A stretch of 64,000 nucleotides of DNA from Steroidobacteraceae bacterium. GTDB taxonomy: Bacteria > Pseudomonadota > Gammaproteobacteria > Steroidobacterales > Steroidobacteraceae. The notes beneath the pieces were generated by a model. The model made no database searches. It saw only the letters and a program-made list of their open reading frames with translations, and had not been told where the DNA came from. The DNA is taken from assembly GCA_019683695.1 (NCBI GenBank), contig JADGHX010000001.1, forward strand, positions 88,837-152,836, in the 5' to 3' direction. The translations under genes were made by a program, and so were the position numbers. Shown one piece after another: positions 17,602 through 26,589 of the stretch; positions within the stretch are counted from its first letter, which is position 1, and each line of letters begins with the position of its first letter.

Positions 17602-19119
17602 GTGGCGAGTCCCTACATCGAGCGGATTCTGAAGGCGCGCGTCTACGACGTGGCGATCGAATCCCCGCTCGAGCATGCCGCGCGCCTGTCGCGCCGGCTC
17701 GGCAATCACGTGCGCCTCAAGCGCGAGGACCTGCAGGAGGTCTTCTCGTTCAAGCTGCGCGGCGCGTACAACAAGATCGCGCATCTGGCGGAGAGCGCCG
17801 CGCGACGCGGAGTGATCTGCGCCTCCGCCGGCAACCATGCCCAGGGAGTGGCGCTCGCCGCGCGCAAGCGGGGTATCCCTGCGCTGATCGTCATGCCGGA
17901 GACCACGCCGCAGATCAAAGTGCAGGCGGTGGCCGATCTCGGCGCGGAGATCGTGCTGCACGGAAATGAGTACGACAGCGCCTACGATCACGCGCTCACG
18001 CTCGCGCGCGAGCGCAACCTGGTGTTCGTCCATCCCTTCGACGATCCGGATGTGATCGCCGGGCAGGGGACCATTGGCATGGAGATTCTCCGCCAGAGCG
18101 GCGGGAACCTGGACGCCATCTTCGTGCCGATCGGCGGCGGCGGGCTCATGGCCGGCATCGCCGTGTTCGTCAAGTACCTGCATCCGAATGTGAAGATCAT
18201 CGGCGTGGAGCCGGAAGACGCCGCGGCGATGTACGAGTCGCTGCGCGCGGGCCGGCGCGTGACGCTCGACCGGGTCGGCATCTTCGCCGACGGCGTTGCC
18301 GTCAAGCGCGTGGGCGAGGAAACGTTCAACCTCTGCCGCCAGTACGTCGATGAGGTGCTGCTCGTGGACACCGACGAGATCTGCGCGGCCATCCAGTCGG
18401 TGTTCGAAGACACCCGCTCGATCGTCGAGCCCGCCGGCGCGCTCGCGGTGGCGGGCCTGCAGAAATGGGTGGAGCGCGAGGGCTGGAAGGACAAGCGTCT
18501 CGTCGCCGTGAACACCGGCGCGAACATGAACTTCGACCGGCTGCGCCACGTGGCCGAGCGCGCGGATCTGGGCGGTGAGCGCGAGGCGTTGCTGGCGGTG
18601 GAGATCCCCGAGGAGCGCGGCAGCTTCCTGCGTTTCTGCGAGCGGCTCGGCCGGCGCAGCATCACCGAGTTCAACTATCGCTACGAGGCCGGGCGCGCGG
18701 CGCAGATCTTCGTGGGCTTCGCCCTTTCCCGGGGTCGGGGCGAGCGCGACAGCGTGGTGGCCGAGCTCCGGGCTGCGGGCTATCCGGTGACGGACATGAC
18801 GGACAACGAGATGGCCAAGCTGCACGTGCGCTACATGGTGGGCGGCCACGCACGCGGCATCGAGAACGAGCTGCTCTACCGCTTCGAGTTTCCCGAAAGG
18901 CCCGGCGCGCTGCTGCGCTTTCTGCAGGCCGTGGGCTCACGCTGGAACATCACGCTGTTCCACTACCGCAATCACGGGTCCGACTACGGCCGCGTCATGG
19001 CGGGCATCCAGGTGCCGCCGGCCGAGCGCACGGAGTTCATGGAACACCTGCAGGATCTGCACTACGCGTACACGGAGGAGACGGCAAACCCCGCCTACCG
19101 CATCTTTCTCGGTGGTTGA
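17602..19119 (+). CDS. ilvA: Threonine dehydratase, biosynthetic
   Basis: A 505-residue PLP enzyme converting threonine to 2-oxobutyrate, the first isoleucine-specific step. The PLP lysine is Lys51 in FSFKLRGAYNK, and the phosphate-binding loop is GGGGLMAGIA. Two C-terminal ACT-like domains (about 325-505) sense isoleucine and valine, matching the E. coli IlvA length. Translation starts at GTG 17602 behind GGAGCGG. Its product feeds the acetolactate synthase encoded 12 kb upstream. Downstream is a convergent gene. Confidence 0.95.
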   Translation: MASPYIERILKARVYDVAIESPLEHAARLSRRLGNHVRLKREDLQEVFSFKLRGAYNKIAHLAESAARRGVICASAGNHAQGVALAARKRGIPALIVMPETTPQIKVQAVADLGAEIVLHGNEYDSAYDHALTLARERNLVFVHPFDDPDVIAGQGTIGMEILRQSGGNLDAIFVPIGGGGLMAGIAVFVKYLHPNVKIIGVEPEDAAAMYESLRAGRRVTLDRVGIFADGVAVKRVGEETFNLCRQYVDEVLLVDTDEICAAIQSVFEDTRSIVEPAGALAVAGLQKWVEREGWKDKRLVAVNTGANMNFDRLRHVAERADLGGEREALLAVEIPEERGSFLRFCERLGRRSITEFNYRYEAGRAAQIFVGFALSRGRGERDSVVAELRAAGYPVTDMTDNEMAKLHVRYMVGGHARGIENELLYRFEFPERPGALLRFLQAVGSRWNITLFHYRNHGSDYGRVMAGIQVPPAERTEFMEHLQDLHYAYTEETANPAYRIFLGG

Positions 19120-19159
19120 ATCGCGCGGCCGGCGGCTCCACGTGAGCGCGCCGTTCGCC

Positions 19160-19552
19160 TCACTTCACGACGCGAACTGTGATCGGATACTTGTAGTGGA
19201 TACCTTCACTCGCGCGGATGGCCGCCACCAGCGTCATCACGAGCCAGAAGACCAGCAATGCTGCGCCCAGCAGAATGCCTATGAAGATGAACATCAGCAG
19301 CACGCACACGGCATAGGCGGCGAGCACGGCGAGGTTGAAGTTGATGGCTTCCCGGGCCGCTTCGCTCACGAATGCGGAGGAATCCTTCTTCGCAAGCCAC
19401 ACGACCAGGGGCCCGATGACACCGCCCACGGGCGGCAGCACGAAGAAGGCAAGCGCGGACAGATGGGCGATCATGGCCCAGGTGCGCTCTTCTGTGCGCT
19501 GCGCTTGCGGCCCGTCCTGTGGCGCACTGGACGGCGAATCAGACGCGTTCAT
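19160..19552 (-). CDS. DUF4870-family membrane protein
   Basis: A 130-residue small membrane protein with a polar N-terminus (residues 1-25), RTWAMIAHLSALAFFVLPP, and two to three hydrophobic segments through residue 112. This is the Tic20-like DUF4870 layout. Function is unknown. AAGGGG upstream of the ATG at 19552 supports this start. It is convergent with ilvA and divergent from the hydrolase at 19651. Confidence 0.8.
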   Translation of the reverse strand: MNASDSPSSAPQDGPQAQRTEERTWAMIAHLSALAFFVLPPVGGVIGPLVVWLAKKDSSAFVSEAAREAINFNLAVLAAYAVCVLLMFIFIGILLGAALLVFWLVMTLVAAIRASEGIHYKYPITVRVVK

Positions 19553-19650
19553 GGCCCCTTCCCGGCGCGGCCGGCGATGCGGCGTCGCCGCCATGATCGC
19601 CCCCTTCTGGTGGAGCGCGCAATGTGTGTCTGCACGGCGACTTGAGGCCC

Positions 19651-20568
19651 ATGAGCCCACTGCAGCGGCGGCAGCCGCGTCATGAAACGCTTGTTCTGAG
19701 AGGTCTCCGCCACCGCATCACCTGGTGGGGTGAGCGCACGGATTCGCCTGTGGTGCTGCTCCACGGGTGGGGTGATTCCAGCGAGACCTGGCAATTCCTG
19801 GTGGACTGCCTGCCCGAGCATCACTCGTTCGTCGCGCTCGACTGGCGCGGGTTCGGCGGAACGGAGTGGTCGCAGCAGGGATACTGGTTCGCGGACTACT
19901 TCGCGGATCTCGAAGCGTTCCTGGATGTGGTGCATGCGGGCACGCCCGCACGCATCATCGCGCACAGCATGGGTGCGAACGTCGCATCGATGTACGGCGG
20001 CATCCGGCCATCGCGCATCGCGTGGCTCGTGAATCTCGAAGGCATCGGCCTGCCGCCCACGGATGCGGAAGATGCACCGGGCCGATATGCCGAGTGGCTG
20101 GATCAGTTGCGCGACCCGCCACGCGAGCGGCGCTACACCAATTTGGACGTGCTCGTGAACTTCATCGTCGCGCGCAACCCGGCCATGCCGCGCGATCGCG
20201 CGGAGTTCCTCGCGCGCGCCTGGAGTGCCGAAGACGCGGATGGCGCATTGAGGCTCACGTTCGATCCGCGCCATCGGTACGTCAATCCCGTGCTCTTCCG
20301 GCGCGCCGAAGCCGAGGCGTGCTGGCGGCGGTTCACGGCGCCGATGCTCCTGCTGCTGGCCGAAGATTCAGAGATGCGCAGGCGCATCGCACCGGAGCAC
20401 GGCACCGAAGCGTACTTTCGTTCGCTGTATCAGAATCTGCGCATCGTCACGCTGAGCGGCGTGGGCCACATGATGCATGTGGAAGCGCCTGAGACAATCG
20501 CGCAGCACATTACAGAATTCGAGCAAGCGGTGGCGGCACGGCGGTTGCTCACATCCGCGCTCGATTGA
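19651..20568 (+). CDS. Alpha/beta hydrolase
   Basis: A 305-residue hydrolase with a complete triad: VLLHGWGDS oxyanion region, AHSMGAN nucleophile, an acid near LLLAEDSE, and GVGHMMHVEAPE for the His. The cap segment (about 150-215) is typical of epoxide hydrolase or esterase relatives. No signal peptide. Substrate unknown. The ATG at 19651 is preferred over an in-frame GTG-type start 27 bases upstream because the N-terminal conserved sequence follows it. The following small membrane protein starts within 15 bases of its stop or overlaps it. Confidence 0.85.
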   Translation: MSPLQRRQPRHETLVLRGLRHRITWWGERTDSPVVLLHGWGDSSETWQFLVDCLPEHHSFVALDWRGFGGTEWSQQGYWFADYFADLEAFLDVVHAGTPARIIAHSMGANVASMYGGIRPSRIAWLVNLEGIGLPPTDAEDAPGRYAEWLDQLRDPPRERRYTNLDVLVNFIVARNPAMPRDRAEFLARAWSAEDADGALRLTFDPRHRYVNPVLFRRAEAEACWRRFTAPMLLLLAEDSEMRRRIAPEHGTEAYFRSLYQNLRIVTLSGVGHMMHVEAPETIAQHITEFEQAVAARRLLTSALD

Positions 20569-20582
20569 CTTCAACCAAGCCA

Positions 20583-20837
20583 ATGCTCCACGACGGACAT
20601 CCTCTCGTCATCACGTACAAATGGGCCCGGCGCATCGCCATCGCGATTGTCGGTTTCAGTGTGCTCGCGGTGGGTATCGCCATGCTGGTGCTGCCCGGGC
20701 CCGCGTTCGTCGTCATCCCCGTGGGGCTGGGCATTCTGAGCCTCGAGTTCGCGTGGGCGCGGCACTGGCTGCACAAGGTCAAGGAAAGCGGCGCAGCCGT
20801 AGTAGGTTCCATCAAGCGCCGAAGCGGTTCGGGTTGA
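20583..20837 (+). CDS. PGPGW-type small transmembrane protein
   Basis: An 84-residue protein with one or two hydrophobic helices ([21 protein letters not shown]) followed by the motif [19 protein letters not shown] and AWARHWL. This is the layout of the putative transmembrane PGPGW family, with PGPAF replacing PGPGW. The C-terminus is basic (SIKRRSGSG) and should be cytoplasmic. I choose the ATG at 20583; a TTG at 20565 would overlap the hydrolase stop. Function unknown, probably co-transcribed with the hydrolase. Confidence 0.75.
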   Translation: MLHDGHPLVITYKWARRIAIAIVGFSVLAVGIAMLVLPGPAFVVIPVGLGILSLEFAWARHWLHKVKESGAAVVGSIKRRSGSG

Positions 20838-20925
20838 ATTGCCCGTGGCCGGTGCCCGGGCGTAGGCTCTGAGCCCTTCCGGTCCGGACGCCGCGACTCT
20901 CTCCGGGCCTGCGTGCGAGGTCGGG

Positions 20926-21681
20926 ATGGGTCGAGGCGCTCACCGATTCGGATCTGGAGCGGCCGCACTGGCTGCCGCAGCGCTTGCGCTGACCTGCGTT
21001 TCGCAGGCTGGCGCGGCTCCGCCGTTGGAGGGCTCGCGGCTCAGCTTCGATCTGGCCCTCACATCCGATCACGTCGTTCATGGGGTGACGCGCTCGCAGG
21101 GCGAGCCGGCCGCGCAGGCGCACCTCGGCCTGAGCCGCGATTCCGGGTGGCTCATGGGCGTCTGGCTCTCGACCGTGGACTTCGGGTTCAGCGAGCCGCG
21201 CTACGAGATCGATCCGAGCATCGGCAAGCGCTGGCTGGTCGGTCGCGACTGGTCCGTGCGCGCGGATCTCACGCGCTACCTCTTCCGCCCGCGCTCGCAG
21301 TGGCAGGACTACGACTACACCGAGCTGCGCGGTTCCGTGGCATTCCGGGATGCGCTGGAGATGGCGGTCTCGTGGGCACCGGACTACACCGGCTATTCCT
21401 GGCTCGGCCCGGCCTACGACAGCCGGATGCTCACCTACGAGGCCTCTGCCCGCTTTCCCACCAGGCGCTGGCTCACGCTGACCGCGGGCGCCGGGCGGCG
21501 GGACCTGCAGGATGCCTTCGGCGCAAGCTACTGGTACTGGAGCGCCGGCACCGAGGCCGCCACGGAGCGGCTGAGCTTCGCAGTCACCTACATCGGCACG
21601 AGCCGGAAGGCGGAAGACCTGTATGGGCATGAGGATGCCGGCGACCGGGTGGTCGCCACCCTGGCGTTCCGCGTGAAGTGA
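20926..21681 (+). CDS. TorF-family putative porin
   Basis: A 251-residue outer-membrane protein with a signal peptide (cleavage near QAGA-A, residue 31). The mature part alternates polar and aromatic residues in amphipathic beta strands, opens with LSFDLALTSDHVVHGVTRSQ and ends in LAFRVK. This is the Gcw_chp/TorF layout. Strand-rich segments such as YSWLGPAYDSRMLTYEASAR recur. It probably forms a small beta-barrel. It lies 40 bases upstream of the ECF sigma gene on the same strand, so it may be a target of, or transcribed into, that regulon. Confidence 0.8.
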   Translation: MGRGAHRFGSGAAALAAAALALTCVSQAGAAPPLEGSRLSFDLALTSDHVVHGVTRSQGEPAAQAHLGLSRDSGWLMGVWLSTVDFGFSEPRYEIDPSIGKRWLVGRDWSVRADLTRYLFRPRSQWQDYDYTELRGSVAFRDALEMAVSWAPDYTGYSWLGPAYDSRMLTYEASARFPTRRWLTLTAGAGRRDLQDAFGASYWYWSAGTEAATERLSFAVTYIGTSRKAEDLYGHEDAGDRVVATLAFRVK

Positions 21682-21721
21682 ACCCCCGGCCGGGGCCGCG
21701 GAACCCACGGCGGGAAAAACC

Positions 21722-22324
21722 ATGAGCTCGCCACGCTTTCATCCGGATTCCAGCCCGTCCTCCGCGGACGAGCCGGCCCTGCTGGCTCGCGTCGCGGAGG
21801 GAGACCGGGAAAGCTTCCGGCGCCTGTACGTTCACTACCACCGCCGCCTGCATCGTTTTCTGATGCGGATCACCCGTGAGCCCCACGTCTGCGAGGAAAT
21901 CATCAACGACACGATGATGGTCGTCTGGCGCCACGCGGGGGATTTCCGGGGGGACTCGCAAGTCTCCACCTGGATCATGGGGATTGCCTATCGCCGGGCG
22001 CTGAAAACGTTGCAGCGAAACCGGACTGCGCGCGCTCAGCCGATCATGGTTATGCCGGACCCTGCAGCCGGGCACGTGACGCTCGATGCGCTCGTGAACG
22101 GGGCCGAGATGCACGACTGGGTGGGCGCAGCGCTCGATCGCCTGAGTCCCGAGCACCGGCTGGTGCTGGAGCTCGCGTACTTCATGGGGCTCTCGTGCGA
22201 GGAGATCGCATCCATCGCCGGGTGCCCGGTGGGCACGGTGAAAACACGCATGTTCTACGGGCGTGAGCGGCTGCGCGACGCCCTGCAGGCCGTGGCTTTG
22301 CCGCGCGGCGAGGCGGCGACATGA
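21722..22324 (+). CDS. ECF-family RNA polymerase sigma factor
   Basis: A 200-residue group 4 sigma-70 factor. Region 2 covers about 20-90 (DRESFRRLYVHYHRRLHRFL, NDTMMVVWRHAGDFRGDSQV, STWIMGIAYRRAL) and region 4 about 130-190 (LSPEHRLVLELAYFMGLSCE, then EIASIAGCPVGTVKTRMFYG). The start follows GGGAAAAACC. Its stop overlaps the anti-sigma start (ATGA), so both are translationally coupled, the usual arrangement for a sigma factor held by its membrane anti-sigma factor. Recognised promoters are unknown. Confidence 0.95.
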   Translation: MSSPRFHPDSSPSSADEPALLARVAEGDRESFRRLYVHYHRRLHRFLMRITREPHVCEEIINDTMMVVWRHAGDFRGDSQVSTWIMGIAYRRALKTLQRNRTARAQPIMVMPDPAAGHVTLDALVNGAEMHDWVGAALDRLSPEHRLVLELAYFMGLSCEEIASIAGCPVGTVKTRMFYGRERLRDALQAVALPRGEAAT

Positions 22325-23007
22325 CTCGCAGTGTCCGAACGCGCGAGTGCGACGCCATCGGCGAGCTGATCGCCTGGTATGTGAATGGAACGCTCGATCC
22401 CGCGGGCTGCGCTCGCGTGGAGGCGCACACCAGCGCGTGCGAGCGGTGCCGCATCACGCTCGCGATGGAAACGCGCGTGGCGGAAGCCATGCGCGCTCCG
22501 GCGGACAACGTGGAGCACTCCCCGCACGCGGGCTGGCAGAAGATGCTCGCGCGGCTCGATGCCGAAGAGGAAGCGGGAGTGCCCCGGCCCGTGCGCCGCG
22601 CCGCAGCCCGGCGGAAATTCAACTGGCCCGTGGCGATGGGTATTGCCGTTGCGGTTCAGGCGGCCGCCATCGTGGTGCTCGCCATCGCGCTCGTTCAGGG
22701 CCGCCAGCAGGCCGAGGCGCCGCGATATCGCACGCTCTCGAATGTGGATGCCACGCTCGCTGCCCGCGGATCGCTGGTTCGTATTGCGTTCGATGCCACG
22801 GTGGATGAACGCACCGTGCGGGCGCTTGCGCAGCGCGTGGAAGGGCGCGTGCTCGCGGGCCCGAGCCCCGAAAACGTCTACACGTTCGTTTTTGACGACG
22901 CGGACAGCGCCGCCCAGATCGAAGATCGGGTTCGCGCGCTGCGCAGGGAGCCTCACGTGCTTCTGGTCGAGCCAGTCGTGCTCGGCCCCGCAGACGCTTC
23001 CGGGTGA
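22321..23007 (+). CDS. Anti-sigma factor with zinc-finger ZAS and propeptide-like domain
   Basis: A 228-residue inner-membrane anti-sigma factor. The cytoplasmic ZAS domain has the His-x3-Cys-x2-Cys motif (His36, Cys40, Cys43 in HTSACERC). One membrane helix spans about 102-125. The periplasmic part (140-222) reads like an inhibitor I9/subtilisin propeptide: LVRIAFDATVDERTVRAL, GRVLAGPSPENVYTF, and ALRREPHVLLVEPVV. This would be a natural ligand for the subtilisin-like protease encoded six bases downstream. The model is that protease-propeptide contact or cleavage regulates sigma release; this is inference. Confidence 0.85.
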   Translation: MTRSVRTRECDAIGELIAWYVNGTLDPAGCARVEAHTSACERCRITLAMETRVAEAMRAPADNVEHSPHAGWQKMLARLDAEEEAGVPRPVRRAAARRKFNWPVAMGIAVAVQAAAIVVLAIALVQGRQQAEAPRYRTLSNVDATLAARGSLVRIAFDATVDERTVRALAQRVEGRVLAGPSPENVYTFVFDDADSAAQIEDRVRALRREPHVLLVEPVVLGPADASG

Positions 23008-23013
23008 ACGCAC

Positions 23014-24495
23014 ATGCTGCGCATCGTTCTGATCGCGCTGCTGATTGCCTTCGCAGGTTGTGCGAACACAGCCCGCATCGTGCAGTCGCCGGTGCTCGTG
23101 AAGCGCGCTGTGCCGAAAAGCGGGGCGGAGCGGCAGCTGGTGATCACGATACGCGAGAGGCAGGGCGGGCTGCGTGCCACACCGGGCTCCTCCGCGCGCG
23201 CCTATGCTGAGCCGCCGGCCTATCAGGCCTCCGCCTACACACGACGAGTGATCGCCTCACTCGAGCACGACTATCCGATTGAATGGATCGACGGCTGGCA
23301 CATCGAGGTGCTCGGCGTGCATTGCGCCGTGTTCGAAGTGCGCGATCGCACAGCGCGTGACGCTCTGCTCACCCGTCTCCGCAATGACGCACGGGTGGAA
23401 TCGGCGCAGCCGATGAACACTTTCACCACGAGTGCGCGCTCGGCCGCCTACAACGACCCCTATTTCTCGCTGCAGAAGGGTGTGGAGGCGATGCGTGTGC
23501 CGGAGGCGCATCGCTGGGCGCGCGGGCGCGGCGTCACCGTGGCGATCATCGACACCGGCGCGGATACGGAACATCCGGAACTGAGCGGACGCATTCTCCT
23601 GTCGCGCAATTTCGTGGATGACGACACCGAGCGCTTCCGCATGGATCGGCATGGCACGGCGGTCGCGGGCGTCATCGCGGCCCTCACGAACAATCGCGAA
23701 GGCATCGTGGGCGTGGCGCCCGCTGCGGAGCTGATGGTGCTGAAGGCCTGCTGGGAAGAGCGGCCCGACGCGCCCGCCGTGTGCAACACACTCACTCTCG
23801 CGGAGGCGCTCGCCTTTGCGATCCAGCGGCGCGCCCGGATCATCAATCTCAGTCTCACCGGGCCGAGTGACCCGCTTCTCTCCCGGCTCGTGGATCGCGC
23901 GCTTTCACAGGGGACGCTTGTGCTGGGCGCCGCCGCGAACGCGTTCCCGGGGCGCAGCCTCGCAAGCACGAAGCTCGATGGATTTCCACTTGGCATCCCG
24001 GGCGTGATTGCGGTGGCGGACGCGAGCGTGACACCCGCCATCGCACGCAATCAGAGCACCGGCGTGATGCCTGCTGCTCAACGGGGCGAGACGGACGCCG
24101 TCCTTCAGAGAACGGCGAGCGCTGGTCATGAAATGCAGGCCTTGAGCGAGGCGCGCAGCAGCGCCACGCCGCCACACGCAGCCGTTGCCGGGCCCGCTCT
24201 GCTCGCCGCACCGGGCAGCGAAGTGCTCACGCTGGCGCCGGGTGGGCGCTATGACTACGTGTCCGGCGCATCGATCTCGGTGGCGATGGTGAGTGGCGTC
24301 GTGGCTCTGCTCCTCGAGCATGGGCAGGGGCTCACCAGCGCAGGTGTGCGTGCGGTACTGGAACACACGAGTATTCCCGATGAGGACAGCGGCACACGCA
24401 TCGTGGACGCGTGCGACGCTGTCGCATCAATTGTGCAAACCGCGGACTGCGGCAATCCGGGCCCGCGCACCGCAGCCGATTCCTCACATCGCTGA
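23014..24495 (+). CDS. Subtilisin-like (S8) serine protease lipoprotein
   Basis: A 493-residue secreted protease. The signal peptide ends in the lipobox AFAGC (Cys16), so it is a lipoprotein of the periplasmic face. Residues about 75-140 resemble an I9 propeptide. Catalytic Asp180 is in IIDTGAD, His213 in RHGTAVAG, oxyanion Asn309 in GAAANAF, and Ser420 in GASISVAMVSG, where the usual GTSMAAPHVSG is altered to drop Pro and His. An extra segment of about 55 residues (340-395) precedes the Ser motif. It follows the anti-sigma gene by six bases, arguing for a functional three-gene unit. Confidence 0.88.
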   Translation: MLRIVLIALLIAFAGCANTARIVQSPVLVKRAVPKSGAERQLVITIRERQGGLRATPGSSARAYAEPPAYQASAYTRRVIASLEHDYPIEWIDGWHIEVLGVHCAVFEVRDRTARDALLTRLRNDARVESAQPMNTFTTSARSAAYNDPYFSLQKGVEAMRVPEAHRWARGRGVTVAIIDTGADTEHPELSGRILLSRNFVDDDTERFRMDRHGTAVAGVIAALTNNREGIVGVAPAAELMVLKACWEERPDAPAVCNTLTLAEALAFAIQRRARIINLSLTGPSDPLLSRLVDRALSQGTLVLGAAANAFPGRSLASTKLDGFPLGIPGVIAVADASVTPAIARNQSTGVMPAAQRGETDAVLQRTASAGHEMQALSEARSSATPPHAAVAGPALLAAPGSEVLTLAPGGRYDYVSGASISVAMVSGVVALLLEHGQGLTSAGVRAVLEHTSIPDEDSGTRIVDACDAVASIVQTADCGNPGPRTAADSSHR

Positions 24496-24578
24496 TTGCC
24501 CTCGCGCCGCTGCCGGTGCTCGCAAACGTGCTCCCCGCGGGGACTGAGCGCCTCACGGACGCACGGTGGGCGCAGGCA

Positions 24579-26396
24579 TCACTTCCCGATCGGGAGATCG
24601 AACATCAGCTCCCGCACGTACCGCACCGGTGGCGAGCCATACGACAGCACGGCGTCGTGGTAGCGCTTGAGCGAGAAGCTCGTGCCCCAGCGCTTCTGCG
24701 CTTCTTCCCGCAAGGCCATGTGTTCCTGAAAGCCCACGAAGTACGTGGGAAGCTGCGCCGAAGTGAGCTGCGCGCGCGTCCACTTTCCCGCCGCTTCGCG
24801 CTCTTCCTGGAAGGTGTCGTGCATCATGAGATGCATCGCCTGCTCGCGCGTCATGCCGTCCACGTGCACGCCCTGGTCGAGCAGGGCGTTCGCGATCGTG
24901 CGCAGGTACCACTTGAGCTGAATGAGCTGCATGAGCGGATCGCCGTTCAGGTAGCCCTGCTCCAGCATCAGGCGTTCCGTATAGACGGCCCAGCCTTCGA
25001 TGAACGTGCCCGACCCAAGCGCCGCTCGCAGCACCGAGTCGTAGCGGTTCGAGTGCATGAGCTGCAGGTAGTGGCCGGGCATGGCCTCGTGGATGGTGAG
25101 GTTGTTGATCGAGCGCAGGTTGTATTCGCGCAGGAAGGAATCCACCTGCGCATCCGTCCAGCTCTTCGGGATGGGCGAGACGGCAAAGAACGTCTTCTGT
25201 CCCTTTTCCAGCGGGCCCGGCGGATCGCAGTAGGCGAGGGCCACGCCCTGCCGGAATTCCGGCATGGGGACGATATCGAGAGGGTCGTCATACACGGTGA
25301 CAAGGTCGTGCGCGCGCACGAAAGCGAGCGCATCCTCGTAGGACTTGCGTGCGGCTTCGAACACGTGCTCGCGCGGTGGCCGCTCGGCATATGCGAGCTC
25401 GAGTGCCGCGACGATGGCTCTCTGCTGTGCCTGCTCATCTGGTGCATCGGGAAGCGACGGAGCGCCGGGCCTGCCCTTCAGCACGTTGCGTGCAAGCTCA
25501 TACATCTGCGCCCGCGTGCGGGCGAGCTCGCGCTCGGCGCGCTCGCGAATCTCCTGGCGCGTGAGGGGCGAATCGAGCGCGAACTGCAATTTGCGGTCGT
25601 ACAGCTGCGCGCCGATGCGAAAGTCGCCCTTGGCTTGCGGGATCAGGCGCTTTTCGAGCCAGGTCTGCTGTTGCGAGACCGCTTCGCGTGCCCGCTCGAT
25701 GGTGGCACGCAGCTGCGCCTGATCCGTTTCCGGCAGCGCCGCGAGCTGGGGCACGACGAGCTCGTCGATCAACGACAGCACGCCACCGTTTTGCTTCGCC
25801 GCCGTTTCGGCGTGGATGCGCGGAACGCGCGCAGGCTCGAGCCCGTCCCGCATCTGCGAAAACAGTCGCGGCAGCATCGCGAGTCGCTTCCCGACGTTGC
25901 GCAGCCGCTCGGGCAGTGGAGCGAAGTCGCGCGCCATGAGCGTATACACGCTGTCGCCCGCGAGACCGACATAGAGCAACGGATCCCAGCGCCAGTCCTG
26001 CAACTCCTCCATCCGCCATATGTCGTACTCGAGCTGGCTGGCGAGCAGCTGCGCATCCACCTGATGCGCGCGCGAGAGCTGCGCAGAATCGATCGCGGCG
26101 AGCGCATCGAGCAGCGATCGTCGCACGGCGACGGAATGCGCGCGCGCCTCGGCGCTCATGTCATCGAGCTGGTCGTCGAAGCGGTGGTCGCCGAGCGAGG
26201 TGGCGCTGACTGGCGACAGTGGCACGACTTCATTGAAGTAGCGTTCACTTACCGTCTGGAACGCAAGGTCGGCGGTGCTCGGCGTGTTCATCGTGGGCTC
26301 GCTGGGCGGCTCGGGTGCACAGGCCGTGAGAAGTGCCACCAGGCAGATCCAGATCGAGCGTAGAAGGGCTGGGTGCGTCGGGTTCGTTGTTGTCAT
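24579..26396 (-). CDS. DUF885-family lipoprotein, putative zinc metallopeptidase
   Basis: A 605-residue exported protein with lipobox LLTAC (Cys26). Members of this family carry a gluzincin-like motif, seen here as LTIHEAMPGHYLQL near residue 430, with a downstream EGWAVYTERL supplying a further acidic ligand. Residues 40-400 are mainly helical. It is probably a periplasmic peptidase or carboxypeptidase; the substrate is unknown. The start at 26396 is the ATG directly before the signal peptide, although the frame extends 477 bases upstream through antisense of the kinase gene. It is divergent from that kinase. Confidence 0.85.
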   Translation of the reverse strand: MTTTNPTHPALLRSIWICLVALLTACAPEPPSEPTMNTPSTADLAFQTVSERYFNEVVPLSPVSATSLGDHRFDDQLDDMSAEARAHSVAVRRSLLDALAAIDSAQLSRAHQVDAQLLASQLEYDIWRMEELQDWRWDPLLYVGLAGDSVYTLMARDFAPLPERLRNVGKRLAMLPRLFSQMRDGLEPARVPRIHAETAAKQNGGVLSLIDELVVPQLAALPETDQAQLRATIERAREAVSQQQTWLEKRLIPQAKGDFRIGAQLYDRKLQFALDSPLTRQEIRERAERELARTRAQMYELARNVLKGRPGAPSLPDAPDEQAQQRAIVAALELAYAERPPREHVFEAARKSYEDALAFVRAHDLVTVYDDPLDIVPMPEFRQGVALAYCDPPGPLEKGQKTFFAVSPIPKSWTDAQVDSFLREYNLRSINNLTIHEAMPGHYLQLMHSNRYDSVLRAALGSGTFIEGWAVYTERLMLEQGYLNGDPLMQLIQLKWYLRTIANALLDQGVHVDGMTREQAMHLMMHDTFQEEREAAGKWTRAQLTSAQLPTYFVGFQEHMALREEAQKRWGTSFSLKRYHDAVLSYGSPPVRYVRELMFDLPIGK

Positions 26397-26589
26397 CGCG
26401 ATCGAGCTTGTCCTTGTGGGTGGGCCGATCATGAGCCAGGCGCACCCGGGAAGCGATATCCGGTGGTCGCGATACGACCACGCACCGGCGCGTTGCCGCG
26501 CGGAAACCCGGGGGATGGCCGTTCGTTCAGGACTGCAGTGAGCTGAAGGGAGAAGAGCCATCGCTACCTCGGCCGGCATCACGCACGAC

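Noticed and set aside
16654..18849. 731-residue open frame antisense to ilvA and the metallophosphoesterase
   Set aside because: Both sense genes have complete catalytic motifs; the antisense translation is composition-driven.
24516..24531. 16-base exact match GTGCTCGCAAACGTGC also at 54421-54436
   Set aside because: One such match is near the number expected by chance in 64 kb of high-GC sequence; the flanks diverge.
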